Positions 6,559 through 13,940 of a stretch of DNA of 33,671 nt are shown here, piece by piece; within the stretch, counting starts at the first letter, position 1; each line of letters opens with the position of its first letter. The DNA comes from an uncultured Collinsella sp. (GTDB lineage: Bacteria > Actinomycetota > Coriobacteriia > Coriobacteriales > Coriobacteriaceae). The notes under the pieces are model-generated. The model did no database searches. It worked only from the letters and a program-made list of their open reading frames with translations, and had not been told where the DNA came from. The DNA is taken from NCBI GenBank assembly GCA_900549345.1, contig UROC01000013.1, forward strand, positions 1-33,671, read 5' to 3'. The position numbers and the translations under genes were made by a program.

Positions 6559-7659
6559 CTACTTAAGTGCGCCGGTCACCGTGCCGCCGCCGAGGACGAT
6601 GTCGCCGCGATAGACTACAACGGCCTGGCCGGGGGCGATGGCTCGCTGCGGCTCATCAAAAGTCAGCAGCATTTGTCCGTCGGCGCCACGTGTAAGGGTC
6701 GCCGCCTGGTCCTTTTGACGGTAGCGGTACTTGGTGCCCACGCGAATGCCGCCGGCATCGAGCTTTGCCTCCATGCGGTCGGCAGGGGCGCTCCAGATCC
6801 ACTCATCGGCAGTTAGCGCCGAGGCGGTCAGGTCCTCGGCCTCGCCCAGATGCACGGTGTTGTTGGCGGCGTCGACGCCCGTCACATACACGGGATGCGC
6901 CATCGCGACACCCAGGCCCTTGCGCTGGCCGATGGTGTAGCGCAGCGCGCCGTTATGGCGTCCGACCACGCTGCCGTCGCGCCACACAATGTCGCCCGGT
7001 GCAGCGGGATGTCCGCAGCGGCGCTCGATATAGCCTGCGTAGTCGCCGTCCGCGATAAAGCAGATGTCCTCGCTCTCGGCCTTCTTGGCGTTGGCAAAGC
7101 CCTGTTCGGCGGCTATGCGTCGTACGTCGCGCTCCTTGTCCAGGCCTGCCAGCGGAAAGATCGTGCGCGACAGCCGCTCTTGCGTGAGCGAATACAAAAA
7201 GTAGCTCTGATCCTTCTTGGGGTCCTCGCCGCGGTGCAGCTGCCAGGTGCCGTCTGCCGCCTGGCTTGTTTTGGCGTAATGTCCCGTTGCGATGTAGTCG
7301 CAGCCCATATCCAGCGCCGCATCCAGCAGCGCACCAAACTTAATGTGGCGGTTGCAGATAATGCACGGATTGGGCGTCAGCCCCTCCTGGTAGGCGTTCA
7401 CAAAGCGCTCGATTACGTTACGGTCGAAGGTTTGCTGCAAGTCGAGCACGTGATGGGGTATCCCCAGGCGCTTGGCGACGGCCTTCGCATCAGCGATGTC
7501 GCGATCGACTTTGCTCATACCTGTTGCGGGATCGGGCGCAGGGCAGGTGAGGCGCATGGTGGCACCGACACATTCGCAACCCTGACTTTTGAGCAGATAC
7601 GCGGTCACGCTGGAATCGACGCCGCCGCTCATGGCGACGAGCACGCGCTTGTTGTGCAT
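6559..7659 (-). CDS. mnmA: tRNA-specific 2-thiouridylase MnmA
   Basis: This 366-residue enzyme adds sulfur to U34 of the Lys, Glu and Gln tRNAs, using ATP and sulfur relayed from a cysteine desulfurase. The N-terminal PP-loop SGGVDSS starts at residue 11. The catalytic Cys pair is C102 (NPCIICNRH) and C200 (SEDICFI), close to the E. coli positions. ATGHYAK and KDQSYFLY are also present, followed by the MnmA barrel domains. The start is supported by AAGGAG about 9 bases upstream of the ATG. It follows cysK on the same strand but is separated from it by a terminator, so it is probably expressed on its own. No terminator is seen in the 8-base gap to the convergent HipA-like gene. Confidence 0.96.
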   Translation of the reverse strand: MHNKRVLVAMSGGVDSSVTAYLLKSQGCECVGATMRLTCPAPDPATGMSKVDRDIADAKAVAKRLGIPHHVLDLQQTFDRNVIERFVNAYQEGLTPNPCIICNRHIKFGALLDAALDMGCDYIATGHYAKTSQAADGTWQLHRGEDPKKDQSYFLYSLTQERLSRTIFPLAGLDKERDVRRIAAEQGFANAKKAESEDICFIADGDYAGYIERRCGHPAAPGDIVWRDGSVVGRHNGALRYTIGQRKGLGVAMAHPVYVTGVDAANNTVHLGEAEDLTASALTADEWIWSAPADRMEAKLDAGGIRVGTKYRYRQKDQAATLTRGADGQMLLTFDEPQRAIAPGQAVVVYRGDIVLGGGTVTGALK

Positions 7660-7688
7660 GGGGAGGTTCTCCTTGGTGGCATGTGGCC

Positions 7689-7727
7689 AAAAAAGAAAAG
7701 CGGCGCGGGAGGCTGGTTCCGCGCCGC
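7689..7727 (-). terminator. Rho-independent terminator of cysK
   Basis: On the minus strand GCGGCGCGG pairs with CCGCGCCGC around a short loop and is followed by a T-rich tail (TTTTCTTTTTT). It lies about 110 bases after the cysK stop codon. The interval 7728-7838 between stop and hairpin holds nothing else I recognise. Confidence 0.85.
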
Positions 7728-7838
7728 AGACATTGTAGCAAGTTCGGACGTCTCGTGGGACACCCTGATGGGATGGGCTCAGACTGCCGGGAGAGAGGAG
7801 ACCGGTTCATCCTGGGCTCAACCTATGGGCAACAGACC

Positions 7839-8777
7839 TTAGTCCTGGAAGAGTGCCGTGGACAGGTAGCGCTCACCGGTATCGGCGAGCAGCGCCACGA
7901 TGGTCTTGCCCTCGTTCTCGGGACGCTTGGCCAGCTGCAGCGCGGCCCACACGGCGGCGCCGGACGAAATGCCCACGAGCACGCCCTCCTTGTGGCCCAC
8001 GGCGCGGCCGGTGGCAAAGGCGTCGTCGTTCTCGACGGGGATAATCTCGTCATAGATCTGGGTGTCGAGGACGTCGGGCACAAAGCCGGCGCCGATACCC
8101 TGGATCTTGTGCGGGCCGGCCTGGCCCTTGGAGAGCACCGGGGAGGTGGCGGGCTCGACGGCGACAACCTGAATCTCGGGGTTCTGCTCCTTGAGGAATT
8201 CACCCACGCCGGTCACGGTGCCGCCGGTGCCGACGCCGGCGACGAAGATGTCGACCTTGCCGTCGGTGTCATCCCAGATCTCGGGGCCGGTCGTGGCCTT
8301 GTGGATGGCGGGGTTGGCGGGGTTCACAAACTGGCCGGCGATAATGCTGTTGGGGGTCTCCTTCTGCAGCTCCTCGGCCTTGGCGATGGCGCCCTTCATG
8401 CCCTTGGAGCCGTCGGTGAGCACGAGCTGTGCGCCGTATGCCTGCATAAGCTTGCGGCGCTCGACGGACATGGTCTCGGGCATGGTGATGATCACCTTGT
8501 AGCCGCGGGCAGCCGCCACCGAGGCGATGCCGACGCCGGTGTTGCCGCTCGTGGGCTCGATGATGGTGTAGTCGCCGCCGCGCACGAGCTTGCCGGCCTT
8601 CTCGGCCTCGTCGATCATGTTCTTGGCGACGCGGTCTTTAACGGACCCGGCGGGGTTGAAGTACTCCAGCTTGACGAGCACACGGGCCTTGAGGTCCTCA
8701 TCGGTCTCAAAGTGAGTGAGCTCCAGAAGCGGAGTGTGGCCGATAAGCTGATCGATGGACGTGTAGACCTTGCTCAT
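7839..8777 (-). CDS. cysK: Cysteine synthase (O-acetylserine sulfhydrylase)
   Basis: This 312-residue PLP enzyme converts O-acetylserine and sulfide to cysteine. The PLP lysine is K47 in NPAGSVKDR. The substrate loop TSGNTG is at 76-81. The phosphate-binding GVGTGGT and the C-terminal GISSGAA segment are intact, and the length is typical of CysK. The start follows GGAGG about 6 bases upstream. It is divergent from an Rrf2 regulator gene, an arrangement like CymR or IscR control of sulfur assimilation. Its promoter overlaps a palindrome (8886-8905). Confidence 0.96.
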   Translation of the reverse strand: MSKVYTSIDQLIGHTPLLELTHFETDEDLKARVLVKLEYFNPAGSVKDRVAKNMIDEAEKAGKLVRGGDYTIIEPTSGNTGVGIASVAAARGYKVIITMPETMSVERRKLMQAYGAQLVLTDGSKGMKGAIAKAEELQKETPNSIIAGQFVNPANPAIHKATTGPEIWDDTDGKVDIFVAGVGTGGTVTGVGEFLKEQNPEIQVVAVEPATSPVLSKGQAGPHKIQGIGAGFVPDVLDTQIYDEIIPVENDDAFATGRAVGHKEGVLVGISSGAAVWAALQLAKRPENEGKTIVALLADTGERYLSTALFQD

Positions 8778-8883
8778 GGTGAACCTCCAAAGTGTTCAAG
8801 TTGCTGGTTGCCGTGTGGTTTCACGGTGTGTGTAGCAGCTAACCCACAAACCTTATAGGTTGTTCATTTAGCTGTTGGGAAGC

Positions 8884-8912
8884 ATACTAGACACTAAAGC
8901 CTAGTAATGCAA
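8884..8912 (-). promoter_or_regulatory. cysK promoter with overlapping palindrome
   Basis: On the minus strand TTGCAT (8912-8907) and TAGTAT (8889-8884) are spaced 17 bases apart. The inverted repeat ACTAG-N10-CTAGT (8886-8905) overlaps the -10 and fills most of the spacer, which is ideal for a repressor. Just upstream on the same strand is a CCTATT direct repeat (about 8912-8925). The neighbouring Rrf2-type regulator is the obvious candidate ligand; this is inference. Confidence 0.5.
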
Positions 8913-8987
8913 TAGGAAATAGGAGTTTATTGCAAGTTGATTAACCATCTTGACCGGAACGGGTATTTTCAAAGCCAATTTTTCGGC

Positions 8988-8993
8988 TAGAAT
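8988..8993 (+). promoter_or_regulatory. -10 element of the Rrf2 gene
   Basis: TAGAAT sits 36 bases upstream of the Rrf2 ATG. I find no well-spaced -35; TTGACC at 8950-8955 is too far away. GAAAGG at 9012-9017 is the likely ribosome site. Confidence 0.35.
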
Positions 8994-9029
8994 TTCAACG
9001 GACTAAAAGACCGAAAGGCAGCACTATAT

Positions 9030-9468
9030 ATGTTGGTTTCTACTAAGGGCAGATATGCCCTGCGCGTTATGGTCGATCTGGCCGAGCATCAGGCGGCCGG
9101 CCGCATCCCGCTCAAAGAGATCGCGGCGCGACAGGGGATTTCCGAGAAATATCTCGAGAACATCTTGGCTACGCTCGTGCGCGCCAACATGCTCTCGGGC
9201 ATGCGTGGCAAGGGCGGTGGCTACGTGCTCACACGCCCGCCCGAGCAGTACACGGTGGGCGAGATCCTGCGCCTGACCGAGGGCGGGCTCGCGTAGTCTG
9301 GCGCCGGTCGCCTGCCTGGATGGCGACTGCAAGGGCTGCTCGCGATCTGATGAGTGCCCCACGCTTGGCGTGTGGAAGAACCTGGACAAGCTCATCAACG
9401 ACTACCTCGACGGTGTGACACTCGATCAACTTGTCGCTCCCAACGAAGGCTACGACTACGTCATCTAA
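9030..9468 (+). pseudogene. Rrf2 family regulator (IscR/CymR-like), frame-broken
   Basis: The first frame encodes the winged HTH of an Rrf2 regulator (MLVSTKGRYALRVMVDLAEH, then GISEKYLENILATLVRA and GKGGGYVLTRP). It stops at TAG 9294-9296 after 88 residues, in TEGGLA. The C-terminal half is intact in the next frame from about 9298 to the TAA at 9466: SLAPVACLDGDCKGC, then CPTLGVWKNLDKLIND, ending GYDYVI. That half carries the four-Cys region expected to bind an iron-sulfur cluster or sense thiols, and the dimerisation helix. Removing about 10 bases between 9285 and 9297 restores the usual TEG-[x]-LAPV junction, so an insertion, perhaps slippage between CTCGCG and CTGGCG, broke the gene. If not corrected by ribosomal frameshifting, the product lacks its sensor. 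Confidence 0.75.
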
Positions 9469-9538
9469 CCCACACCTGCCATTTGGGGACGGGGTAGAAA
9501 TGGTAGATTGTCTTGCCCTCTGAGACTTGACAAATAAG

Positions 9539-9575
9539 AAGGCCGCCCATTTTTGCGATGGGCGGCCTTTGTTTT
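9539..9575 (+). terminator. Rho-independent terminator after Rrf2 gene
   Basis: A 12-bp perfect stem, AAGGCCGCCCAT (9539-9550) with ATGGGCGGCCTT (9558-9569), is followed by TTGTTTT. It sits between the Rrf2 gene and the convergent membrane protein gene. On the minus strand the tail is less T-rich, so any bidirectional action would be weaker. Confidence 0.88.
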
Positions 9576-9610
9576 GGGCTGTTGAGATGGGCGCGGTCGG
9601 AACGGCCGTT

Positions 9611-9976
9611 TTAGCCCTCGGCGATGCTGTCGAGGATGCTGCGCATGATGGACACCAGGATGCTGCCCATAAAGGCCGAGCCAAAGCTTGCGATGGAGAT
9701 GCCGGCGCCCAGCAGGTTGACTGACAGGTAACTCGCGAGCTCGAGCATAAAGCTGTTGACGACAAGCTGGAAAATGCCCAGCGTAATGATGGTGAGCGGC
9801 AGCGAGATGACCGTGAGGAACGGTTTGACGAGCGAATCGACGATGTTCAGGAACAGTCCTACGAAGGCGAAACAGACCCAGGCCTCGGCAAAGCCGAAGG
9901 GTTGGATGCCGGGGACGAGGAACGTGGCGATCGCGATGGCGATCGAGGTGAAGAGCCAGTTAAGCATAAAGCGCAT
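9611..9976 (-). CDS. YvlD/DUF360-type membrane protein (phage holin superfamily IV)
   Basis: This 121-residue protein has four hydrophobic helices: MLNWLFTSIAIAIATFLV, an AWVCFAFVGLFLNIV segment, VISLPLTIITLGIFQLVV, and FGSAFMGSILVSIM. The segment LPLTIITLGIFQLVVN is the hallmark of the YvlD family, annotated as mycobacterial-type 4-TM phage holin superfamily. Its function is unsettled; homologues are often cell-envelope stress genes rather than true holins. I chose ATG 9976 because AGAAAGGA lies about 8 bases upstream; the open frame continues further upstream but with a basic, non-family sequence. No phage genes are nearby. Confidence 0.82.
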   Translation of the reverse strand: MRFMLNWLFTSIAIAIATFLVPGIQPFGFAEAWVCFAFVGLFLNIVDSLVKPFLTVISLPLTIITLGIFQLVVNSFMLELASYLSVNLLGAGISIASFGSAFMGSILVSIMRSILDSIAEG

Positions 9977-10164
9977 GGCGTGAATCCTTTCTTGCGCCGG
10001 GGTTGCTGGCGTCGCGTGAAGCGGCTTGCGGCGGCGACCTGGATGGTTGCGCGGGCGCACCGCGGTGTTTGGGCGCCCATTGTCTCAAATATTCGTGGAG
10101 CTTACGTGCGCATCCGGTTTCTAAACGGCGTTCGTCCTGAAAAACGCGCCGCTGGCAGAGAGTC

Positions 10165-10195
10165 TTGTCGCTTTAGTTTGGTGGTGTGCTACACT
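10165..10195 (+). promoter_or_regulatory. Probable yerC promoter and leader
   Basis: TTGTCG (10165-10170) and TACACT (10190-10195) are 19 bases apart. The -10 is of the extended type (TGC before it). The resulting leader of about 100 bases contains a small hairpin, CGGGC (10237-10241) with GCCCG (10249-10253). The rest of 9977-10300 shows nothing I can assign. Confidence 0.4.
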
Positions 10196-10300
10196 GCTAC
10201 GGGCAAAAGCCACAGGCGCTGCCCTATTGCATAGAACGGGCGAACGATGCCCGATGTCAGTATCAACTTCGATGCCTTTTGGCGGGTTTGGCGGTGATCG

Positions 10301-10600
10301 ATGAATATCGAGAACATGTTTGACAAGCCTGATGTCAAGCAGCTAGTCCACGCATTTAGTCTTTTGGATGACGAGAAGGATATCCAGGCGTTTTTAACCG
10401 ATATCTGCACGCCGCGTGAGATTTGCGATCTTTCGCAACGCTTGCAGGTCGCGCGCTATCTGGATGAGGGCGAGCCTTATGTTGAGGTTCAGGCCCGCAC
10501 GGGCGCTTCGTCCACTACGGTGAGTCGTGTTTCCAAGGCGCTGAACGGCGAGTACGGCGGCTATCGCAAGATCCTCATCAAGCTGGAGGATGGCGAGTAA
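10301..10600 (+). CDS. YerC/YecD family TrpR-related regulator
   Basis: This 99-residue protein matches the YerC/YecD family of TrpR-fold DNA-binding proteins: LTDICTPREICDLSQRLQVARYL, then the HTH segment VEVQARTGASSTTVSRVSKAL and a C-terminal GGYRKIL. The family length is about 100 residues. Members are presumed repressors with ill-defined regulons; in several Firmicutes the gene lies near the helicase pcrA. Here it precedes the addB/addA-like genes but is separated from them by a terminator. It is cytosolic with no membrane segment. The start is the only ATG giving the family N-terminus. Confidence 0.9.
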   Translation: MNIENMFDKPDVKQLVHAFSLLDDEKDIQAFLTDICTPREICDLSQRLQVARYLDEGEPYVEVQARTGASSTTVSRVSKALNGEYGGYRKILIKLEDGE

Positions 10601-10623
10601 GCCGCGCCAAAAACGAACTGTGC

Positions 10624-10651
10624 AAAACCGCTTCTCCGGGGGGCGGTTTTT
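10624..10651 (+). terminator. Rho-independent terminator after yerC-like gene
   Basis: AAAACCGC (10624-10631) pairs with GCGGTTTT (10643-10650), with the T-run continuing to 10651. It lies 24 bases after the stop codon. Confidence 0.85.
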
Positions 10652-10784
10652 ATATGCCCGCAATCGGCTGGTGCGTTGGGGTCAGGTTGCTTCGTACCAA
10701 AAGATGGAGCTGCGGTGGCAATGTGTCCGCTTGGGCGGGTAGGATGGAAGCATTGAATATTGCGAACGGTTTGAGTGGAGGACC

Positions 10785-13700
10785 ATGCCTGTTCGAATCT
10801 ATACCACCAACGCCGGCGCGGATTTGAGCGATGCCGAGGCGGCGCTGCTTGCCGACCTTATTGCCCGCCACGGGCGTGCCGTGCTGCTGGCGCCAACGTT
10901 TGCCGAGCTCGACCTGTGCCGTCATGATGCGGCGGAAGCCGGCGTTTCGCTGGGTATTGACTACAAGACGCCTACATCGTGGCTTCGCTCGCTTTGGGAG
11001 CTTTTGGGCGACGGGCGCGGTTTCGTCGACAACCTGCAGCGCCAGATGCTGTTTTCGGACATGGTAGCGCGCCTCGACGACGCCGACCTGCAGCCGCTTT
11101 CGCGCAGCCAGGGCACGGTGCGTATGCTCGCGCGTATGGCTCGCGATGTGCTGCCGGGTGTGGCAGGGACAGGCACCGAGCGTTGCTGCGACAACGTTTG
11201 CAAGCCCAAGCCCAAAAGCGATGCCGAGGCTCGCGTGTTTGAACTTTTGTGCGCCTATGCGCGCGGTTTGGACCGTCGAGATATGGTCGAGCCCTGCGAG
11301 GCGGCTGACATTATGGCCGGCGCTTTGGCCGACAACCTGCCGGGGTGCGCCCGCGCCGTTTGCGTGCGCGGCGTCACGTCATTTACGTATAGCCTGCTCG
11401 AGCTGCTGTCCGCCGTGGCAAACAACGGGGGAGAGGTTGTCGTGCTGCTTGCCCGCGAGCAAGCAGCGATGCGCGAGGAGCTTGCCGCGGCATTTGATGT
11501 CCGCGGTGTGCTGTTTGAGATCGCGCCGCTGGGGGAGGGCGCCGCCGCGCCCCAGACTGCCTCCAAGTCCGCTGCTCAGCCTGCCTTTATTGAGGTCGCC
11601 GGCCCCCATGCCCGTGCCCATGCTTATGCGGACGTCATCGATAAGTTGGTGAAAGCGCACAAGGAGTCCAAGGACGATAAAGCTGCTGCAACACCCGCCG
11701 ATCCCGTACGCGTGCTCGTTGTTTCTGCCCGGGCACCCCAGCTGTTCGGCGAGCTTGCCGCTCGTTTGGCGGCGCGCCACGTTGCTGCCGAGACGGCCGA
11801 GTTCACGGCGTTTTCCCAATCCATTGCGGGCAGGCAGTTCACGGCGCTCGCCAACCTGATCGAGCGTATGAAGGCCGCCGACGAAGGGGCAGCTTCTAAG
11901 ACTGAGTGGTGGCCCGCTCCGGAGCTTACCGACTGGATTTACAGCCCGCTTTCGGGTGCCGACGCCGCCAGCGCGCGCACGTTCGACAAGAATATGCGAC
12001 TGTCGCGCAGCAAGACCACTGCGGGCGTCAAGAGCCTGCTGCAGAGCGTGCAGGGCCAGGTGAGGGGCGCGCGTAAAGCGGCGAGCGACGAGAACTGGTT
12101 TAAGAACGTGCCGTGCGTGGTCTCGGACGTGTTCCAGGCGCTGTGGCGCGACAAGCCCGTGACGGCGCTCAAGGCCATGCTTGCCGTTGCCGAGGTACTG
12201 CCCGATCGCGCGCTTGGTGGTCTCGACGGTCAGGCCCGTCGCCAGGCGGGGGTGGCCCTGCTGCGCCACGCGATCGACATCCTTATGAACGATGCTCGCG
12301 CGCTCGACGTGTCGCAGGCCGCGACCGTGCCCGTGCTCGATGGCATTCGCACCAAGGTGGACAAGCGTAGCACCGCCTACGATTACGAGACCTACGAGGT
12401 TGACCGTGCGCCACGTGCCCAGGTTCGCTTTGCTTCGCTTGCCGATGCGGCGGCTCTGCGCCCCGGCAGCTACGATGCCGTGCTGTTTGCCGATGTCGAT
12501 CTGGACAGCTATCCGCTCTCACACGAAGAGGGGCCGCTGACCACGCTGACGGCGAGCCTCGGTCGCGAGGGCGTGACGCTTGAGCCTGCGGCCTTGCTGC
12601 GCGCACGCTTTGGCCGCGCGATGCAAGCCGCGCGCGGTCCGGTTACGCTCGCCCGTGTGACCCACGATCGTCAGGCGCGCGAGTGCTATCCGGCGGCCGT
12701 GTGGACCGAGTTGCGGGCGCATGCCGAGGCCGCTGAAGCTGCTAAGGCAGCTGACGCCGACAAGGCCGCTGACGACGCTAAGGCCGTTGGCGCCGACAAG
12801 GCGAAGTGCGTGGGTGAGGGCGATATCGTAAGGGACTTCGATCCCGCGGCAGGCGAAGGTCTTAGGCGCGAGCGCGTGACCTGCGAAGCTCCTCAGCATC
12901 TGAGCGATGAAGCCATTCCGTATCTGGTCCTGCGCCGTCGCGATGGCGAGGGCGAGGATGCGCCGCTGGTGCCGCGCCTGACGTCTGCCTCGCAGATCGA
13001 GGCCTATTCGACCTGCCCGCTATGCTGGTTCGTCTCGTACCGCGTGAAGCCCCAGTCGATCGACGCTGGCTTTGGCAATATGGAGAAGGGCAACTTTGTC
13101 CACGACGTGCTGGAACACTTGCATGCCCGTCTGCCCCAGGAGGGCATGGAGCGCGTGACACCCATGAATCTGCCACGCGCGAAGGAGCTGCTGCGCGAGG
13201 TCTTTGACGAGACTTTGGCCGAGCATGCGGGCAAGCGCGGTACCGAGGGCCCGCTCGTGCCGCTCTCCCCGGTGGAGGAGCGCCAGGTGGCCGAGATTTT
13301 GCCGCAGCTGGAGGGCGTTCTTGCCTACGAGTCCGAGGCGCTCGCGCCCTTCGCGCCGCGCTACCTGGAGTTTGCGTTCAACGAGCTCCAGGTCGAGTAT
13401 GCCGGCTGGCCGCTCGGCGGGCGCATCGACCGCGTGGATGTGGATGCCGAGAATCGCGCCGTGGTAATTGACTACAAGCATCGCACGGGCGTTGAGGAGT
13501 TTAAACTCGCCGACCCCACGGTGCGCGACGAGGAATCGGGCGAGGCCGCCATCGACGACCCGCGGTGGCTGCCGCCCCATACCCAGACGCTTATCTATGC
13601 GCAGGCCATGCGCCGGGCGCTGGATCTGGATGCCCGTGCGGCGCTCTATTTTTCGACCAAGGGCGGCAAACCGGCGCTGCGCGGTGCGGCGAGTGCCGAG

Positions 13701-13937
13701 CTGCTCGAGGAGGAGCGTGGTGACGGCCGCATCCCGGGGCTTAAGAAGGGCTTTCCCGGCGAGGGCGGCAGCATGGACTTCGACGCCCTGCTCGATCGCG
13801 TGGAGGACGGCATCGCCGAGCGCCTGCGCGAGCTCGAGGCAGGCAACGTTGCCGCCGTCGACCCGGCGTCGACGCAGGCCGCGCATGCGCGCTGCTCGTA
13901 TAACCACGAAGGAACGTTTGTAAGGAGGGGCGTGTAG
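10785..13937 (+). CDS. addB: AddB-like exonuclease subunit, PD-(D/E)XK nuclease family
   Basis: This 1,050-residue protein is the B subunit of an AddAB/RexAB-type double-strand-break resection complex, with addA following 3 bases later. The C-terminal PD-(D/E)XK nuclease is intact: H773 (GNFVHDVLEHL), D882 (GGRIDRVD), D896-Y-K898 and Q934 (QTLIYAQ). The N-terminal region has no Walker A motif, unlike B. subtilis AddB but like RexB. The iron-staple is also unusual: AddB normally has one Cys before the nuclease and a CxxCx5C set after it. Here I see C744 and C747 before it and only C1037 after it, so a canonical 4Fe-4S staple looks absent. An Ala/Lys/Asp-rich linker with a 12-residue repeat lies near residues 650-680. 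The start follows GGAGG. The AddAB context is strong; exact subfamily is moderately sure. Confidence 0.82.
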   Translation: MPVRIYTTNAGADLSDAEAALLADLIARHGRAVLLAPTFAELDLCRHDAAEAGVSLGIDYKTPTSWLRSLWELLGDGRGFVDNLQRQMLFSDMVARLDDADLQPLSRSQGTVRMLARMARDVLPGVAGTGTERCCDNVCKPKPKSDAEARVFELLCAYARGLDRRDMVEPCEAADIMAGALADNLPGCARAVCVRGVTSFTYSLLELLSAVANNGGEVVVLLAREQAAMREELAAAFDVRGVLFEIAPLGEGAAAPQTASKSAAQPAFIEVAGPHARAHAYADVIDKLVKAHKESKDDKAAATPADPVRVLVVSARAPQLFGELAARLAARHVAAETAEFTAFSQSIAGRQFTALANLIERMKAADEGAASKTEWWPAPELTDWIYSPLSGADAASARTFDKNMRLSRSKTTAGVKSLLQSVQGQVRGARKAASDENWFKNVPCVVSDVFQALWRDKPVTALKAMLAVAEVLPDRALGGLDGQARRQAGVALLRHAIDILMNDARALDVSQAATVPVLDGIRTKVDKRSTAYDYETYEVDRAPRAQVRFASLADAAALRPGSYDAVLFADVDLDSYPLSHEEGPLTTLTASLGREGVTLEPAALLRARFGRAMQAARGPVTLARVTHDRQARECYPAAVWTELRAHAEAAEAAKAADADKAADDAKAVGADKAKCVGEGDIVRDFDPAAGEGLRRERVTCEAPQHLSDEAIPYLVLRRRDGEGEDAPLVPRLTSASQIEAYSTCPLCWFVSYRVKPQSIDAGFGNMEKGNFVHDVLEHLHARLPQEGMERVTPMNLPRAKELLREVFDETLAEHAGKRGTEGPLVPLSPVEERQVAEILPQLEGVLAYESEALAPFAPRYLEFAFNELQVEYAGWPLGGRIDRVDVDAENRAVVIDYKHRTGVEEFKLADPTVRDEESGEAAIDDPRWLPPHTQTLIYAQAMRRALDLDARAALYFSTKGGKPALRGAASAELLEEERGDGRIPGLKKGFPGEGGSMDFDALLDRVEDGIAERLRELEAGNVAAVDPASTQAAHARCSYNHEGTFVRRGV
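12741..12803 (+). repeat. Imperfect 36-bp-period repeat in addB
   Basis: Two 27-base units, 12741-12767 and 12777-12803, match at about 23 positions and are offset by 36 bases. They encode the related peptides AKAADADKA and AKAVGADKA in a charged, Ala-rich linker. It is probably an expandable spacer between domains. Confidence 0.55.
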
Positions 13938-13940
13938 ACC

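Noticed and set aside
9611..9976. Prophage holin, hinting at a phage
   Set aside because: The YvlD-type family is chromosomal in many bacteria; no other phage genes, integrase or att sites are nearby.
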